From Annona cherimola (lineage: Eukaryota; Streptophyta; Magnoliopsida; Magnoliales; Annonaceae), in the NCBI GenBank assembly GCA_030490835.1, contig CM059975.1:12715579-12779578 (forward strand): 64,000 bases of DNA, written 5' to 3'. Of the stretch, positions 34,116 through 46,040 are shown one piece after another. The notes below the pieces were generated by a model. It was not told the origin of the DNA. It made no database searches and saw nothing but the letters and a program-made list of their open reading frames with translations. Made by a program: the position numbers and the translations under genes. Within the stretch, counting starts at the first letter, position 1; each line of letters opens with the position of its first letter.

Positions 34116-34757
34116 GGGAAGAAATACATGCAGGGGCTGATTGGGAAGATGAAAAGCTTCGTGACATTTTTTTTGAAGTAGCATTAACTGCCTGTTGACC
34201 TTGAGTGCTGCCATTATCAGCTGCCATGTGATGGGTGCATTAAATGCCAACGTGAACTTCTCCAATTTGCCCAATTTTTTAAACTTTTCTGCCAGGTATG
34301 ACACCCATCTGAAATCTAAGTGCATGTGTATGTACGGTGGTCGGAAGAGAGAGTAGAAAAACATAAAAAAGACCATAGGAGTAACGAGAGGGAGAAAAGT
34401 GGTGATCGGATAGGAGATGGAAAAGGAAGAAGGGAGGCAAAGAGAAAAAAAAAAGCTTCTTAGGGGCGATAGAGACCGTATAAAGGTGAACAATAGCGAG
34501 GCCACAATAAAGACGACAATGGAGATGGAGGTAAGAGATCGAAATGGAAAATTAATTTAGAATTTAAGGTAACATTTCAATACTATTCTTAATAGGTTGT
34601 AAATAAGTAAATGAAATTAAACAAGTTAAATGAGTTATTAAACCAGTTACTCGGTTGTAAATTCTCAATCTTTATTCTTTTATTTATTTAAATGGTTGCC
34701 CATATTAATGCATTATAAACAGGTTAAATGAGTATGGTCACGAGTTAAACTTAAATG
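34116..34757. other. Intergenic, purine-rich stretch
   Basis: 34340-34560 is purine-rich on plus and ends in gatggaggtaagagatcg, which looks like a splice donor. A similar purine-rich leader with ggaggtaagagag occurs at 51050-51210 inside the LTR-like stretch, so this may be a fragment of the same element. The 157-codon minus ORF 34505-34032 is the complement of this tract and is not supported as a gene. Confidence 0.4.
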
Positions 34758-35587
34758 TTAATATCGCCATAAAATCCAAATCACACTCCTATTTTATCCT
34801 TCTCTTGTTCCACCATCCTAAGCAATATTGCAGACAACCTAGAAAGAATGCTAGCATCATTTCTCTATTATTTTTAAGAAAAATTTCTCGCACACCCAGA
34901 TTAAAGCATGAAAGAAATACTGCTCAATGAAGGTCATAGAATGAACATTTCTCGTTGGTAGACGCGTCTTATGACTTAAGCGGGAATCCAGCCTCAGAAC
35001 TTGAGGAACGTAGTTCGTAAATAAGGTTAACGTTACCCTTAAAGCCCCATGGTTCATATTTATATTTAATAAAAATACGTAATATACATAACATCTAAAT
35101 AATATTTTTATATTATACTACATATATTTGTTTAAATACATATTTGGCATGTTAAGATTATATTGTAGATAAATTTAATCATTTTCGTTTTACATATATT
35201 CATATTTATATTAATTATTTTTCTTTTTTTATCTTATTTTGAAAGATTAAATTAACTTCTAAAAATATTATACGTTCTCTATATTTTTAGAATTTTGTTA
35301 GAATTTGTATTATTATTTTTGCGTATATGTTTTGCTATTATTATATATTTTGATGAAATCTCGAGCCTATTACTCTTAACTTAAATGAAAACTTGGTATT
35401 TTGAATTCCAACACAAACCAGATATAAATAAACAGGATTAGGATTTTTTTAAATTTAATAGGGTTAAAATTTAAGTTTTACAAATACATTAATTAAAATT
35501 AAAATTAAAATTTTTATAAATAAAATTAAAGTTAAGAGTGAGACAAAAAAACTCAAAGTTGCATCCTTAAATAATGGGTAACTTGAC

Positions 35588-35986
35588 GGAGCCCAATCCT
35601 ATGCACCCGGGTGCATTCAGCCTCAATGCACCCGGGTGCATTGCACCTATTTTTTTTTGAAATTTTTTTCATGAAACTATTAATATAGGTTTATTTAACA
35701 TATGTATCAATTTTTACTATTTTTGGATATTTTTAGATATTTTTTTTAGATTTTTTAAAATCAGTTGCATTTTCCGTAATTTTAAATTACTAAAAATGCC
35801 ACTGAGTTTAAAAAATCTAAAAAAATATCTAAAAGTCTCCAAAAATAGTAAAAATTGATACATATGTTAAATAAACCTAGATTAACCATTGTATGAAATT
35901 TTTTTTTAAAAAAATAAAAATAAATAGGTGCAGTGCACCCGGGTGCATTGAGGCTGAATGCACCCGGGTGCATAGGATTGGGCTCC
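35588..35986. mobile_element. Mutator-like fold-back MITE, copy B only
   Basis: 399 bp. The two ends are long, almost perfect inverted repeats of ~60 bp starting ggagcccaatcctatgcacc, with a repeated tgcacccgggtgca palindrome, and the AT-rich arms continue the hairpin to the centre (~35787). Target duplication aacttgac (35580-35587) / aactttgac (35987-35995), 9 bp with one base lost. Copy A reads gggtaactttaacact at ~18974, the empty site. Confidence 0.9.
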
Positions 35987-36987
35987 AACTTTGACACTTT
36001 CACCTGTTTATAATTTTACCTACACGACACGTGTGAATAGGATGGTTCTGACGTGGTGTGCAGCAATTGAGAGCATGGTTCCACTAGTCAAGTTAACAAC
36101 AGGGATGGCATGTGTCCGGAGGACTGGGCTCAGTAGTCGGTGGTTTAATGGCAGGGATGCTATATCTGTCTAATATAAATAAAATAAAAATTTTGGATGA
36201 GTAATTAAATTGAATAAGTAAGAGTTTGAATGGTGGGGACTATGTGTGGTATAATTTTAAGCTGTTTGCTTGGTATTTTTTTTTTTTGTATTATATGCCA
36301 TATCCTTGGAATAGAAAATAATATGTCACATGAACAGCTATAATTTTATTTTCTGCTGACCATTGTAACTATATCAAAGTAATGTAAATTTATTTTAGTG
36401 ATTGAGATAGTTTTTGCTCATGATATGGGTTCAAGATTATGGCAAAAGACTTAGATTTTGCGGTTGTTACAATTAATAGCAGCTTTTTAATAGTTTTGCG
36501 ATAATTTAATCTTAAAATATTGTGTCGTTATATGGAATGTGGAACAGTTTTATGTTTGAATAAATACATTTTATTAAAATTTTTATGCTGTTGGCTGAAA
36601 CATACGAACAATTCATAAATACACATATTAATACCTAATTATATTCATAAAAATATTTCGAATATTCTAATATATCTTTAAATACTCATATATTAATACC
36701 TAATTATATTCATTTACATTTTCCTTAAGGATAAAATATACGAACAATTCATAAATACATATATTAATAGCTAATTATATTCATAAAAATATTTCAACTA
36801 TTTTAATATATCTTTAAATACTCGTATAAATATTTAATGTATTTATACAGAATAAGATCACAGGCACTTAGCCATTTAACTAAGCAGAATGAGTATAACT
36901 AATAATAACCAACACATTTATAGCGACCAAGACTTTACCAACTAAGTTATACATGCGTTCGTGAGTATATTTAATGATAAATGATCT

Positions 36988-37480
36988 GTTAATTTTGTGT
37001 AAGTAAATGACTTACTTAGCAATATAAAAAAACTCATTTAAATTATTTTTTTGCTTTTTCATACACTGATTTATCTAAGTATATTTAATATATAAAATAA
37101 GTTATACTCTTTTTAGATATATGTATATTTTTTTGGAAATTTTTAAACATAAGATTATTTTAGTTATTTTAAAATACTCTCATGTTAAAAAATCTAAAAA
37201 AATACACATATCCAAAAATAGTAAAATTTAGTTATATATTAAATATAAAATGATCTTTTCAGACTGGTGATTTCAGACTGGTCCAAAATTTTTTTTTGTT
37301 TTTTGAAATTTTTTAAACATATTAATCTAGTTATATTTAATCTATTTCAAAACTTGAAAAGATCAATGCTCATATTAAATATGTCTATATTAATGAGTTT
37401 TCGGGAGAAAAAGCAAAAAAATATTTTAAATAATTTTTTTAAAATGGGCTAAGTGAATAATTTACTTAGTTTGGACTAAC
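36988..37480. repeat. Fold-back element in copy B
   Basis: Counterpart of 20520-20993. The right end gggctaagtgaataatttac, then ttagtttggactaac, is better preserved here. Confidence 0.6.
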
Positions 37481-38275
37481 ATGATCATTTCTCATATTTA
37501 ATTTATTGATAAGTTTTTTCACTTTTGAATATATGTATACATTTTTAAAAGTTTAGATGTGGTTAAAAATGACCAATAAACTTATGTGTTTAAATTTAAA
37601 TATATATATAGACACATCTCTTAAAAAGATAAATACTTGGTTTATAAATTAAATATACCTATATTAATGAGTTTATAACAGATAAAAATAAAAAATAAGT
37701 TTTGCGGCTGAACGAGAGTCAACAGTGGCCAATTGCATATTGTTACTCCCGATTTATAAAAGCTTTTAAAATAGTTTTATGATAATCTCTTGGGTAGTAG
37801 TAAAATTTTTAAACAAAAAGTTTTTGAATTGATGTAAGAGCCCCGATCAACTTGGGCTAACCCCAAGTAAGGTCTTACTTAGGCTGGCTTAATTTTTTTT
37901 TATTTTTTCAGTTTTTCATGAACATGTAAAGTTAGAAAATACGAAAATGTCATAGTGTTTAAAAATAAAAATACTTAAAAATATCAAAAAAGGTAAATTT
38001 TAGTTTATAAATTAAATAACCTAACTTTATATGATTATAAAAAATTAAAAAAAGAGTCTCATGGCTAGACACATGGAGCACCCTATGAGATCCACCCTTG
38101 ATGTAAAAGAATACGATATAACGGAAATAATGAAGAGAAGTAAAGATATAATAGATAGGTTAGTTGCATAAGTATTTGTAGAGAAATAATTAAAAAGTAT
38201 GATAATTATGTAAGAAAATACGAAAAAATAATTAAAAATATAATAAAATTGACGAAATTTAAAAGTTTTGACTTT

Positions 38276-39091
38276 TTTTTTTTTTTAATAAAAGGATAGT
38301 CTTTGTCCCTACTCCCTTTCGATTTGAAAGGGTATAGGGGTAGAGGAATCCAAGTAATTCATTGCTAAAAGATTGTCTGTACAAAGTTTCCCAATCACAG
38401 CTTGGGGTGGAATACCCCACCACGACATATGGTCCGAAGGAGATACCGAGACCAATTCGGCTAGGGAATGCGCAACGGCATTTCCCTGCCTTAACACATG
38501 ATGAACTGAAAAGAAATCATTCATAATGAGAATCGACCTGATTTCATCAATAATAAGACCCACCGGGGAGGAGATAGGTTCCTAATTGGACAGATAGTTG
38601 CACAGTAATAGAGAGTCGGTCTCAAATAGCGCATGTCTGATGTTAAGTTGAGTGGCCCATTTGATTCCCAAAAGAAAGACAGTCGTTTCAATAAGTAATG
38701 ACTCCCTCGCCCTTGACCGCCTCCATCCACTAGCTGCAATAAATGAACCCTTGGAATCTTTAATCACGGCCGCGCATCCGAATCCATCCCGTTCCCTGAG
38801 GCTTCGGGCATCCGTGTTTATCTTGACAAACCCCTGGAGCGGTTTGACTTATCTGGTTACCATGGCTGTACCCAAAGACCCCGATTGGACCAGCAGTTTT
38901 GCCGTACGGTGTTGATTAAGGTACTCCGCACACCAGGCCAAGGTTTTCGATATTTTCGGTTGAGATCCCTCCTCTCTGAGCTTGTTCCGTAGAAACCAAA
39001 TCCGCCAACAGCACAAAATGAAGAAGGTCAGATCATCGTGCCTCTTCTCACGCACATAAGTTTCCAAGATTTCTCACGCACACAAGTTTCC
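38276..39091 (-). mobile_element. 5'-truncated L1-type LINE, copy B only, with target duplication and empty site
   Basis: On the minus strand: RNase H tail of ORF2 followed by a poly(A) (T-run 38276-38286 on plus). The target duplication aagttttgacttt at 38263-38275 and 39092-39104 is perfect. Copy A carries one agaagttttgactttaaccc at ~22737-22756. The 5' end holds a ~25-bp tandem repeat (tctcacgcaca-aagtttccaa twice, 39043-39091), probably created at integration. Confidence 0.93.
38309..39067 (-). pseudogene. LINE ORF2 RNase H remnant, broken
   Basis: Three minus-strand pieces (39067-38849, 38767-38582, 38563-38309) match the intact-frame copy at 2511-3275: FFILCCWRIWFLRN, then IETTVFLLGIKWA and FETDSLLLCNYLSN, then HHVLRQGNAVAHSLAELVS and WWGIPPQAVIGKLCTDN. 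An in-frame TAG at 38582-38584 separates the last two, and a frame change separates the first two. The E (LIETTV) and D (FETDSL) active-site positions are visible; the protein is not made whole. Within this family it is a different subfamily member from the 2511 copy, as many residues differ. Confidence 0.85.
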
Positions 39092-39199
39092 AAGTTTTGA
39101 CTTTAACCCAACACACATTTGATATATTGCCATGTCGTCACGTACTATGGAACTGTTTTCTGTTAGTTTGAATTATGAGTAGTATGTTAATTCTACTCA

Positions 39200-39600
39200 A
39201 TTCATTCACTTATGAATTTTAAAATTAGGCCATTGATTAGTCTATACAAGGTTAGCATCCAAGAATTCACCGCGCCATGTCGTTCTGGACACATGTAAAC
39301 CGTGCCCCCATGCGGCCACGCCCTATAGCCAATTGGCCACTCGCCACAACGGGTTTGTGCTTTTCTAGCCGTTGAATTCGCGTACGGATTTCAGGGGGGT
39401 CTTTTTTTAAATGCCACTGCCTTCGTGTCAAAGCAGTGGTTCTCCAGTCGATACGATAGGTCCAATCCACACAAGCCTATCCAAGTATCCAACAAGTTCT
39501 GTTTTCTCTCCCCACGGCCGTAACATTATCCAGCTGACCGACGCGTGGCTCATTACCCCGTAAAATTGCAATGGGATGCGGCTCACCTGTACCCTGGTTA
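39200..39600. other. Copy B counterpart of the GC-normal non-coding block
   Basis: Aligns with 22860-23260. It carries several small deletions relative to copy A (around 39300 and 39460). No frame is conserved. Confidence 0.4.
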
Positions 39601-39654
39601 CATGTACATGGCTTGTGGATTATTTCACTTTCCAAATTTCTTTTTAGGAATAAA

Positions 39655-40115
39655 TTTTCTTGTACATGTAATAATTACATGTAATTTTTAATATATTCAT
39701 AATATTTCACAAATTATTCTTATACCTATAACATTTTACCCTAAATTTCTCTTATACCCATACCATTAAAATCATTGTTGTCTATCCCATTCAAAAGATA
39801 ATTTTGCCTCATTTAAAATTTTTTAATTAAGATAATTTAACCTTTAACATGACTCAATTGAGGGTAGTAAATCATTAATACAATATATTAAATAACTTGA
39901 AAGTCATGTTAACGTGGATATATTTTAATTATAAAAAATTTTAAAATGTCAAAATTGTCTTTTCAATGGGATAGATGACAGAGATTTTAAAGACATGAGT
40001 ATGAGAGGAATTTAGTGAAAAATGTTATGGGTATAATAGAAATTTATGAAACGTTATGAGTATATTATGAATCATGTGCAATTGTTATGGGTATAAGATG
40101 AATTATCCCTTTTTA
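39655..40115. repeat. Uninterrupted fold-back element in copy B
   Basis: Arms meet near 39885. Outer complementary motifs are cttatacctataacatt / atgggtataagatgaatta and gtctatcccattcaaaag / ttttcaatgggatagatga. It shows the state before the hAT insertion in copy A. Confidence 0.72.
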
Positions 40116-40745
40116 TGTGGACATTAATCTCATTTTAGATATTATAATCATGCTCAAGAGAAATAATAAGCTCCTATTATGAATTTCAAAAAATTGCATT
40201 TATATCTACATAGTTACTTGAAATTGTAATTGTATCACTCTCGTTAGAAATTTTAAAATGATAAGAATATCCCTATAATAAATAAAATTATAAAATGTAA
40301 AAACTTTATATTTAAAATATATAAATTATTTTTTAAAAATATTCCTATAATCAAATAGAGCATTTACTATGAAGAAGATCGAATATACTTAATGTGAGTA
40401 ATAAAATGATTTTTTGCATTTATAATTTTATTTTTTTACAAAGGCATTATCATTATTTTAAAAAGGTTTTGCTTATATAAAACCTAATTAATGATTCCAT
40501 GTAACCCTTTCATTTTTAATAATTGATGCAAAATTTAATCTATTCGTTATTTTCAACATCACAGTTTAATTTGTAAACTAATTTTTTTCTAAATCAAGCA
40601 TGCAGATGGGCCATATTTGCTTAAAAATAGATATATTTGTGTATAAATTGAAAAAATAATTAGATTTATTCACATATATGTTAAAGTATAATAATATTTT
40701 ATAGAATTATTTATTGGTATAGTAGTGACACTTTAGATAGTTTAA

Positions 40746-41005
40746 GGATCTGTTTAGCATTTAATAAAATATTTACAAAAAATCGTTTGTGTAAAACTTT
40801 TCAAAATGTAATACTATAGATGTAATGATGACAAGTAAATAGAATAAAATTAAAAGAGATATGGTAGTTATATGACTAATTGCATATAAATGATTGAAAA
40901 GTATGATAGTTGTACAAAGATATAAATAAATGATTCAAAAATAGGATAATTGAGAAAGTGAAAAATTTTTAAATTGACAAGTTTTTATGATTATCTAACA
41001 CTCCC
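40746..41005. mobile_element. Tourist-like MITE, copy B equivalent of 25867-26123
   Basis: ggatctgtttagc ... ctaacactccc, flanked by TAA. Same position in both copies, so inserted before the duplication. Confidence 0.78.
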
Positions 41006-41867
41006 TAAATGTTGAAAATATTATTTTAAAATTAATATTTGATATTAAATTATTTTATCAAGTTGATTTTAAATAATATTAAATGAGGGTCATGCATTGA
41101 TGCACAATGATACCAAACAAAGAAAGGATTTATGTGATAATATAAATAATACTAAATATATTAAATGGAATTAATTTTTCATCAATTATTAATATATTAA
41201 AAATAAAGAGGGTTATATAAAAGAAAAGTTTCATAGAGACGTAGCCTTTTAAAAATTCTAACTTATAAAGTTAAGTAAACTATGCATATGTGGATCCAAT
41301 ATTTTGAAAATTCATGATATACTTATAATTTCACCCAAACTATATAAGTAGTAATGCAAGAACTCCTAAAAACACTAATAAATTCAAAAAGTTACACGGA
41401 GCTTGATTATGTGCATAACGATCTATTTTAAGCTAAAATATATCATTCACTGTTATATTTAATTTAAATTTTTTTGATTTTTTCTTCATAAACATGTTTT
41501 CTTAGTGTATCAAATCCATATATTGAGTTTTGCCATTTTATAATACTTTTATATATTTATTTTAATTTTTAAAAATTATTAATTTGAGAAGCATTTAAGT
41601 CATTTGCCATCCATTAGCGTGTATGTGGTGCGCTGGGAACTCCTATTTTTGCCTATGTTGCAAAGGATAGTTCCAAGGATGGTATTCTCTCCCTAGTTTG
41701 ACAAAAGAGTGTATACCATATGTCTCCAATAATGAGGTATTTACAGTTGTCTCCCCAAGTACGAAGGTATTTACGGGGTGTCTCTCAAGAAAGTGAAAGT
41801 TGTGAAAGGGCCTGATTTGTAATATCAAAATGTTACGATGTGTATAATACTAATAAAAAAAGGTCAT

Positions 41868-42192
41868 ACCTGTGGCGCAGGTGGCTGGGGTGTTGGGCCC
41901 CTTAGCGCAGGTCGTGGGTTCGAATCCCACGTTGGGATTTCGGCCCGGAAAAACTGGTGTGGGAGCTGTGGTCTCCCTTTGAGGTGGGGTGGGAGCTGTT
42001 GTCTCCCTTGGGCTGGATGAAAGTTGTTCTTCCTAATTCTTTAGTGGAGCTGTGTCTCCAGATTTCTTTGGAGGAGTTATGTATCTCCTTGTTTGTAAGA
42101 ATGTTCTGGAGGAGTTATGTATCTCCTTGTTTGTAAGAATGTCTCAGAACTACAATGTAATATGTATTGAGATGTATGTAAATATAAACCAT
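41868..42192 (+). mobile_element. tRNA-derived SINE, copy B only, with target duplication
   Basis: The head is closely tRNA-like: A box tggcgcaggtgg (41873-41884) and B box ggttcgaatcc (near 41918-41928). The body has repeated gtgggagctgt-gtctccctt and ggaggagttatgtatctcct units (the latter twice, ~42072 and ~42111), then an A-run. Target duplication aaaaaaaggtcat (41855-41867) and aaaaaaaagggtcat (42193-42207). Copy A reads taataaaaaagttcatttgt at ~26970, the empty site. Confidence 0.92.
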
Positions 42193-42420
42193 AAAAAAAA
42201 GGGTCATTTTTCATTTCTTAAACTTGATTTTTAAAAATAAAAAATAAATATTTAAAAGTATTGTAAAATGACGAAACTTGGTATATGAATTGCATAAACT
42301 TAGAAAAATATTTCTTAAGAAAATTTAAAAGTATAACTAATTGTAAAAATAAATAAATGATGTTTTTTAGCCTAAAATATATTATGATATATATAATTAG
42401 GCTCCAAGTTATAAAAAGCT

Positions 42421-42656
42421 CGCTAGCAGGGGCGTGCCCTACTAGTCACTGACAATGGCAGCCACCAGCCATGTTCGTGTTCGAATCCTCCAAACGGTAA
42501 TATGAGCGTAATATTTGTCCCTCAGTTTGAGGGTGTGTATAGTTGTCTCCCAGAAAGTGAGGATATTTACAAAATGTCTTTCAAAGGTGAGGCTTGTGAA
42601 AATGTCTGATTTGTAATATTAGATATAATAATGTATATACTATTGATAAATTTTTT
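42421..42656 (+). mobile_element. tRNA-derived SINE, copy B equivalent of 27200-27433
   Basis: Same head (cgctagcaggggcgtgccct), B box gtgttcgaatcctcc and tail. Target duplication ttata(a/g)aaagct. Confidence 0.78.
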
Positions 42657-44724
42657 TTATAGAAAGCTCTATTTGGTATTGGGTAAAATATGAGATAAAA
42701 AATGGACTATGATACTATACGATAGGTTATTATTTAGCTGAAATTTTTAATTTTTAATATATTTTGTAGTTTTCTTCACTTTTACAGGAGTCGAAGTGCA
42801 TTTAGTTTAAATATCAAAATTTACTTTTTTAGATAATTATGTATTTTTGTAAAACTTTAAAAGTAAAAATTTTATGTATAAAGCACGAGATGTATGAAAT
42901 TTTATTTTAAAATTTATAAAAATACATACAAGAATCTAAATTTGGTAAAATTTTGTATTTTAACTACATACATACTTAGGCACACGTAAAATGAAATAAA
43001 ATAAAAATATATATAGTTATTAGTTAGCTAAGTAACAACTCAATTTCTGGTATAATAATCCTAAAAAATTGTGGAGAAAAGTTTTGGAAGCAAGAGAATT
43101 TTTTGCTCATCATTCACCCCGAGCACTTTTGCAATACATGCTAGTGCATAAATATGAATATGAAAACAAGGGCAACGATCTTATATGACTGCCCGTAAAT
43201 CACTGCGAATGGAATTTTTTTTTTATTTTAAAAAGTTTGTTATACTTTGCGTGCTCTAATGTGAACTTGGCAACTCTGAATTTATTAATTTTTATTTTAA
43301 TTTTTGAAATAAAAAGGGCATGAATGTGGAAATAAAGTTGCCAAGTTTTATTCCCAAAAATCAAAAGAAGGGCTTTTCTTTGGCATCCCACCTTCATTAT
43401 TAGAGTGAAATTGCAGATATATTATGAGTTTTCAAAAACTTGCATTGACAAAAAATTGTAACCGTATCACTCTTGGTTAAAATTTTTAAAATAACAAAAA
43501 ATCCATACAAATAAATAAAATTACAAATAGAGTACTAGTATGAGGAATATTGAATCTACTTAATGTAAGTAGTATTTTTAAAAGATATTTTCATATTTGA
43601 AGATAATTGCGTACACTGTATAATTTTTATTTGTTTCAAAAAGCATTTTCATTATTTTAAAAAAATTTGACTTTCAATTTTAAGTAAACTATGTACATAT
43701 GAATTCGATTTTTTCAAAACTCATTATGCTCTTACAATTTTGCCCAAATTATATAGGTATTGTCGCAAAATCCCTTTAAAATACTAATAAATTCAAAAAA
43801 TTATAAAAGGCTCTATTTGGTATTGGATGAAATATGAGATTAAAAAATAACTATGTTACTATACAATAGATTGCTATTTAGCTATCTTTTATAATTTTAA
43901 TATACTTTGTAATTTTTCTTCACTTTTCTTTGAACCCATGTGTGTTTAGTTTAACTATCAAAATTTTACTATTTTTGGATTCTTGCATATATTTTTTATG
44001 AAATTTCAAAAGTAAAATTTTTTACGTATAAAGTGTAAGATGAGTGAATTTTTTTAAATTTTATAAAAATATATTCAAAAATCCAAATTTGGGAAATTAG
44101 GCACACATGAAAGTAAAGTTAAATAAAATATATATAGGAAAATATAAAATATATGAAGTTATTACTTAGCTAAACAACAACTAGTATATAGTATAATAAT
44201 CCTAAAAATTCATAGAATTTTTTTTTTGAAAAATGAGAAAGTAATGAGATAAGGATAATGACTAATAATAAAGATAATAAAATTATAATATTTACGAGAA
44301 TATATGAAAAGTATTTAAATATAAAGTGTAAGATGAGTTACAATTTTAAAGAAAATATATTCAAGAATCCAAATTTGGCAATTTTTGGTATTTTAACTAA
44401 ATACACTTTGGCATATGCAAAAGTGAAGTAAAATAACATATATATTAGAAAATATAAAATGTATGAAGTTATTACTTAGCTAAGCAAGCACTCAGTGTGT
44501 AGTATTATAATCCTAAGACTTTGTAGAAATTTTTTTTTGAAAAATGAGAAAGTAATGTGATAAGGATAACGATTAAAAATAAAGATAATAAAATTAAAAT
44601 AGATATTGTTATATAAGAATATATGAAAAGTATTTAAAAACCTAAAGATAATAATTTTATATTAAAAATATAAAAAATATAAAGTTATTACTTAGCTAAA
44701 CAACAAGTCAGTATATAGTATTAT
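42640..44724. repeat. Degenerate direct-repeat array, left part
   Basis: Successive units share tttggtattgggtaaaatat, attacttagctaa(a/g)caa, tagtataataatcctaaaaa and aaaatgagaaagtaatg-gat. Unit boundaries (aatcctaa) fall near 43058, 44190 and 44515, with period ~325 bp for the last full unit and a shortened final one. The array resumes at 50697 after the 5972-bp insertion, and a diverged unit reappears at ~53538. A segment at 43440-43800 aligns with 25350-26520 of copy A. Confidence 0.75.
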
Positions 44725-45930
44725 TGTAAAATATTGAAAATAATAATAATAATAATTTTTGCATTTTTGCCTCTCCAGACATGTGGACCCCACGGGATAA
44801 GATAGGATGAGATAAGAACTCTCCTAGATAAGATGGTTAAGATAGAATTTAATTTTAAAACAAATTTTATCTCTATCTCTCCACCGGATAAGATGAGATG
44901 AGATAAGATTTAGTTTAATTAGAATTTAAGTTAAAGTGATAATTTTATCTTTTATACCTTTCCTAGAATTTTAGGAAACCTACAAGAACCCTCTTATAAA
45001 AAGGCGTTTGGGGAGTGGGTGTAGGGATGCATCCGTAAGAAAGGTCGGGACATAGAATTGTGGAAGGACAGATAGCTTCGTGAGGCAAGTGGGATTTTTA
45101 TGTGAAAATTGATTTTAGTTCAATGTTGTAATTATTTTTTTTTGTTACGTATAAATCATGCTATAATTTTATGCAATGCTTGACATTTTTAAATTTTATT
45201 GTTCTAAGTTTTTTTAAGATGTAAAATTATATGAATATAATATACAACATATATATATGGATAATGATATATATATATATATGTATATTAATTGTACGAG
45301 TTAATTACAGCATTTAAAGGATATCTATATACGTAATGAAAATTATATACGTAATGAAAATTATAAAAGGCAGGGAGAAATTTTCGTCCGAAAGAAAAAT
45401 CTGGCCGGAAGCAAATTGCGGCAGAAATAGAATTGCGTCGGAGATTGGAAAATTTCGGTAGAAAGCGTCAGAGAAAGGAAATTTCGGCGGAAGCATTTAA
45501 ATCATGTATTTGCAACGAATTTTCTTCGTTGCATTTGACTATTTAATATATTTGATGATTTTAATGCTTTTAACATTTAAATATTATGGATGTACAGTTA
45601 TCACAGCAGTACAGGCTAAGTGAGAGAGGCCTGGGTAGGTCCCATATGCAGGAACATTAATGATTATGTGGCTTAATGTGGGTCGTTCATTTTATTTTAT
45701 TGTGATTTATTCATTTGAACTCCGATTTGAATGATCAAATAGTCCATTTCTATGTTTTTGATATTTCTGGACTCAACGAAAGGGTTTGATTTTGCAGTTG
45801 AGGCCTAATTTTTAAGATATTAAATTAAATGATTATTTTATCATTTAATTAAGTTTTAATTGGGCCATTATCCATTTTCAAATAATTTTCTACTTGCTAG
45901 TCATGTTGAGACTAACCCATTATTTTTACA
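44725..45930 (+). repeat. LTR, plus orientation (left arm of 1.2-kb inverted repeat)
   Basis: TGTAAAATATTG ... ATTATTTTTACA, 1206 bp, TG/CA ends. TATA-like ttataaaaagg at ~44994-45004. Differs from the right LTR by a 2-bp change in an AT dinucleotide run (~45260) and at least two substitutions (~45049 and ~45172), so the two are over 99% identical. Confidence 0.9.
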
Positions 45931-46040
45931 AGTCTATCATTCTCAATACATGCCTTTAAAATAATTAAATAGAAATAATTATTCTTGAAAATCTTCTTGT
46001 AAATCCCAAAACGCTAGTGTCCCACTTGATTTGGTACACC
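45931..46040. other. 110-bp spacer between the two LTR 3' ends
   Basis: Non-palindromic and AT-rich, except at its right end (tcccacttgatttggtacacc). Both LTRs point into it, so each junction is where a primer-binding site would follow an LTR. No standard plant tRNA-Met primer site (TGGTATCAGAGC) is present at either side. Confidence 0.7.

Larger units (their letters stand above)
34758..43110. repeat. Segmental duplication, copy B
   Basis: Counterpart of 18127-27883. Copy B-specific insertions are a Mutator-like fold-back (35588-35986), an L1 tail (38276-39091) and a SINE (41868-42192). Copy B keeps single-copy target sequences at the positions of the copy A-specific hAT elements. Confidence 0.92.

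Noticed and set aside
34032..34505. 157-codon minus-strand ORF as a gene
   Set aside because: It reads the complement of a purine-rich tract and part of the inverted-duplication arm. Composition explains the open frame.
41868..41945. Apparent tRNA gene with A and B boxes
   Set aside because: It is followed by a SINE body, an A-tail and a target duplication, with an empty site in copy A, so it is the head of a SINE.
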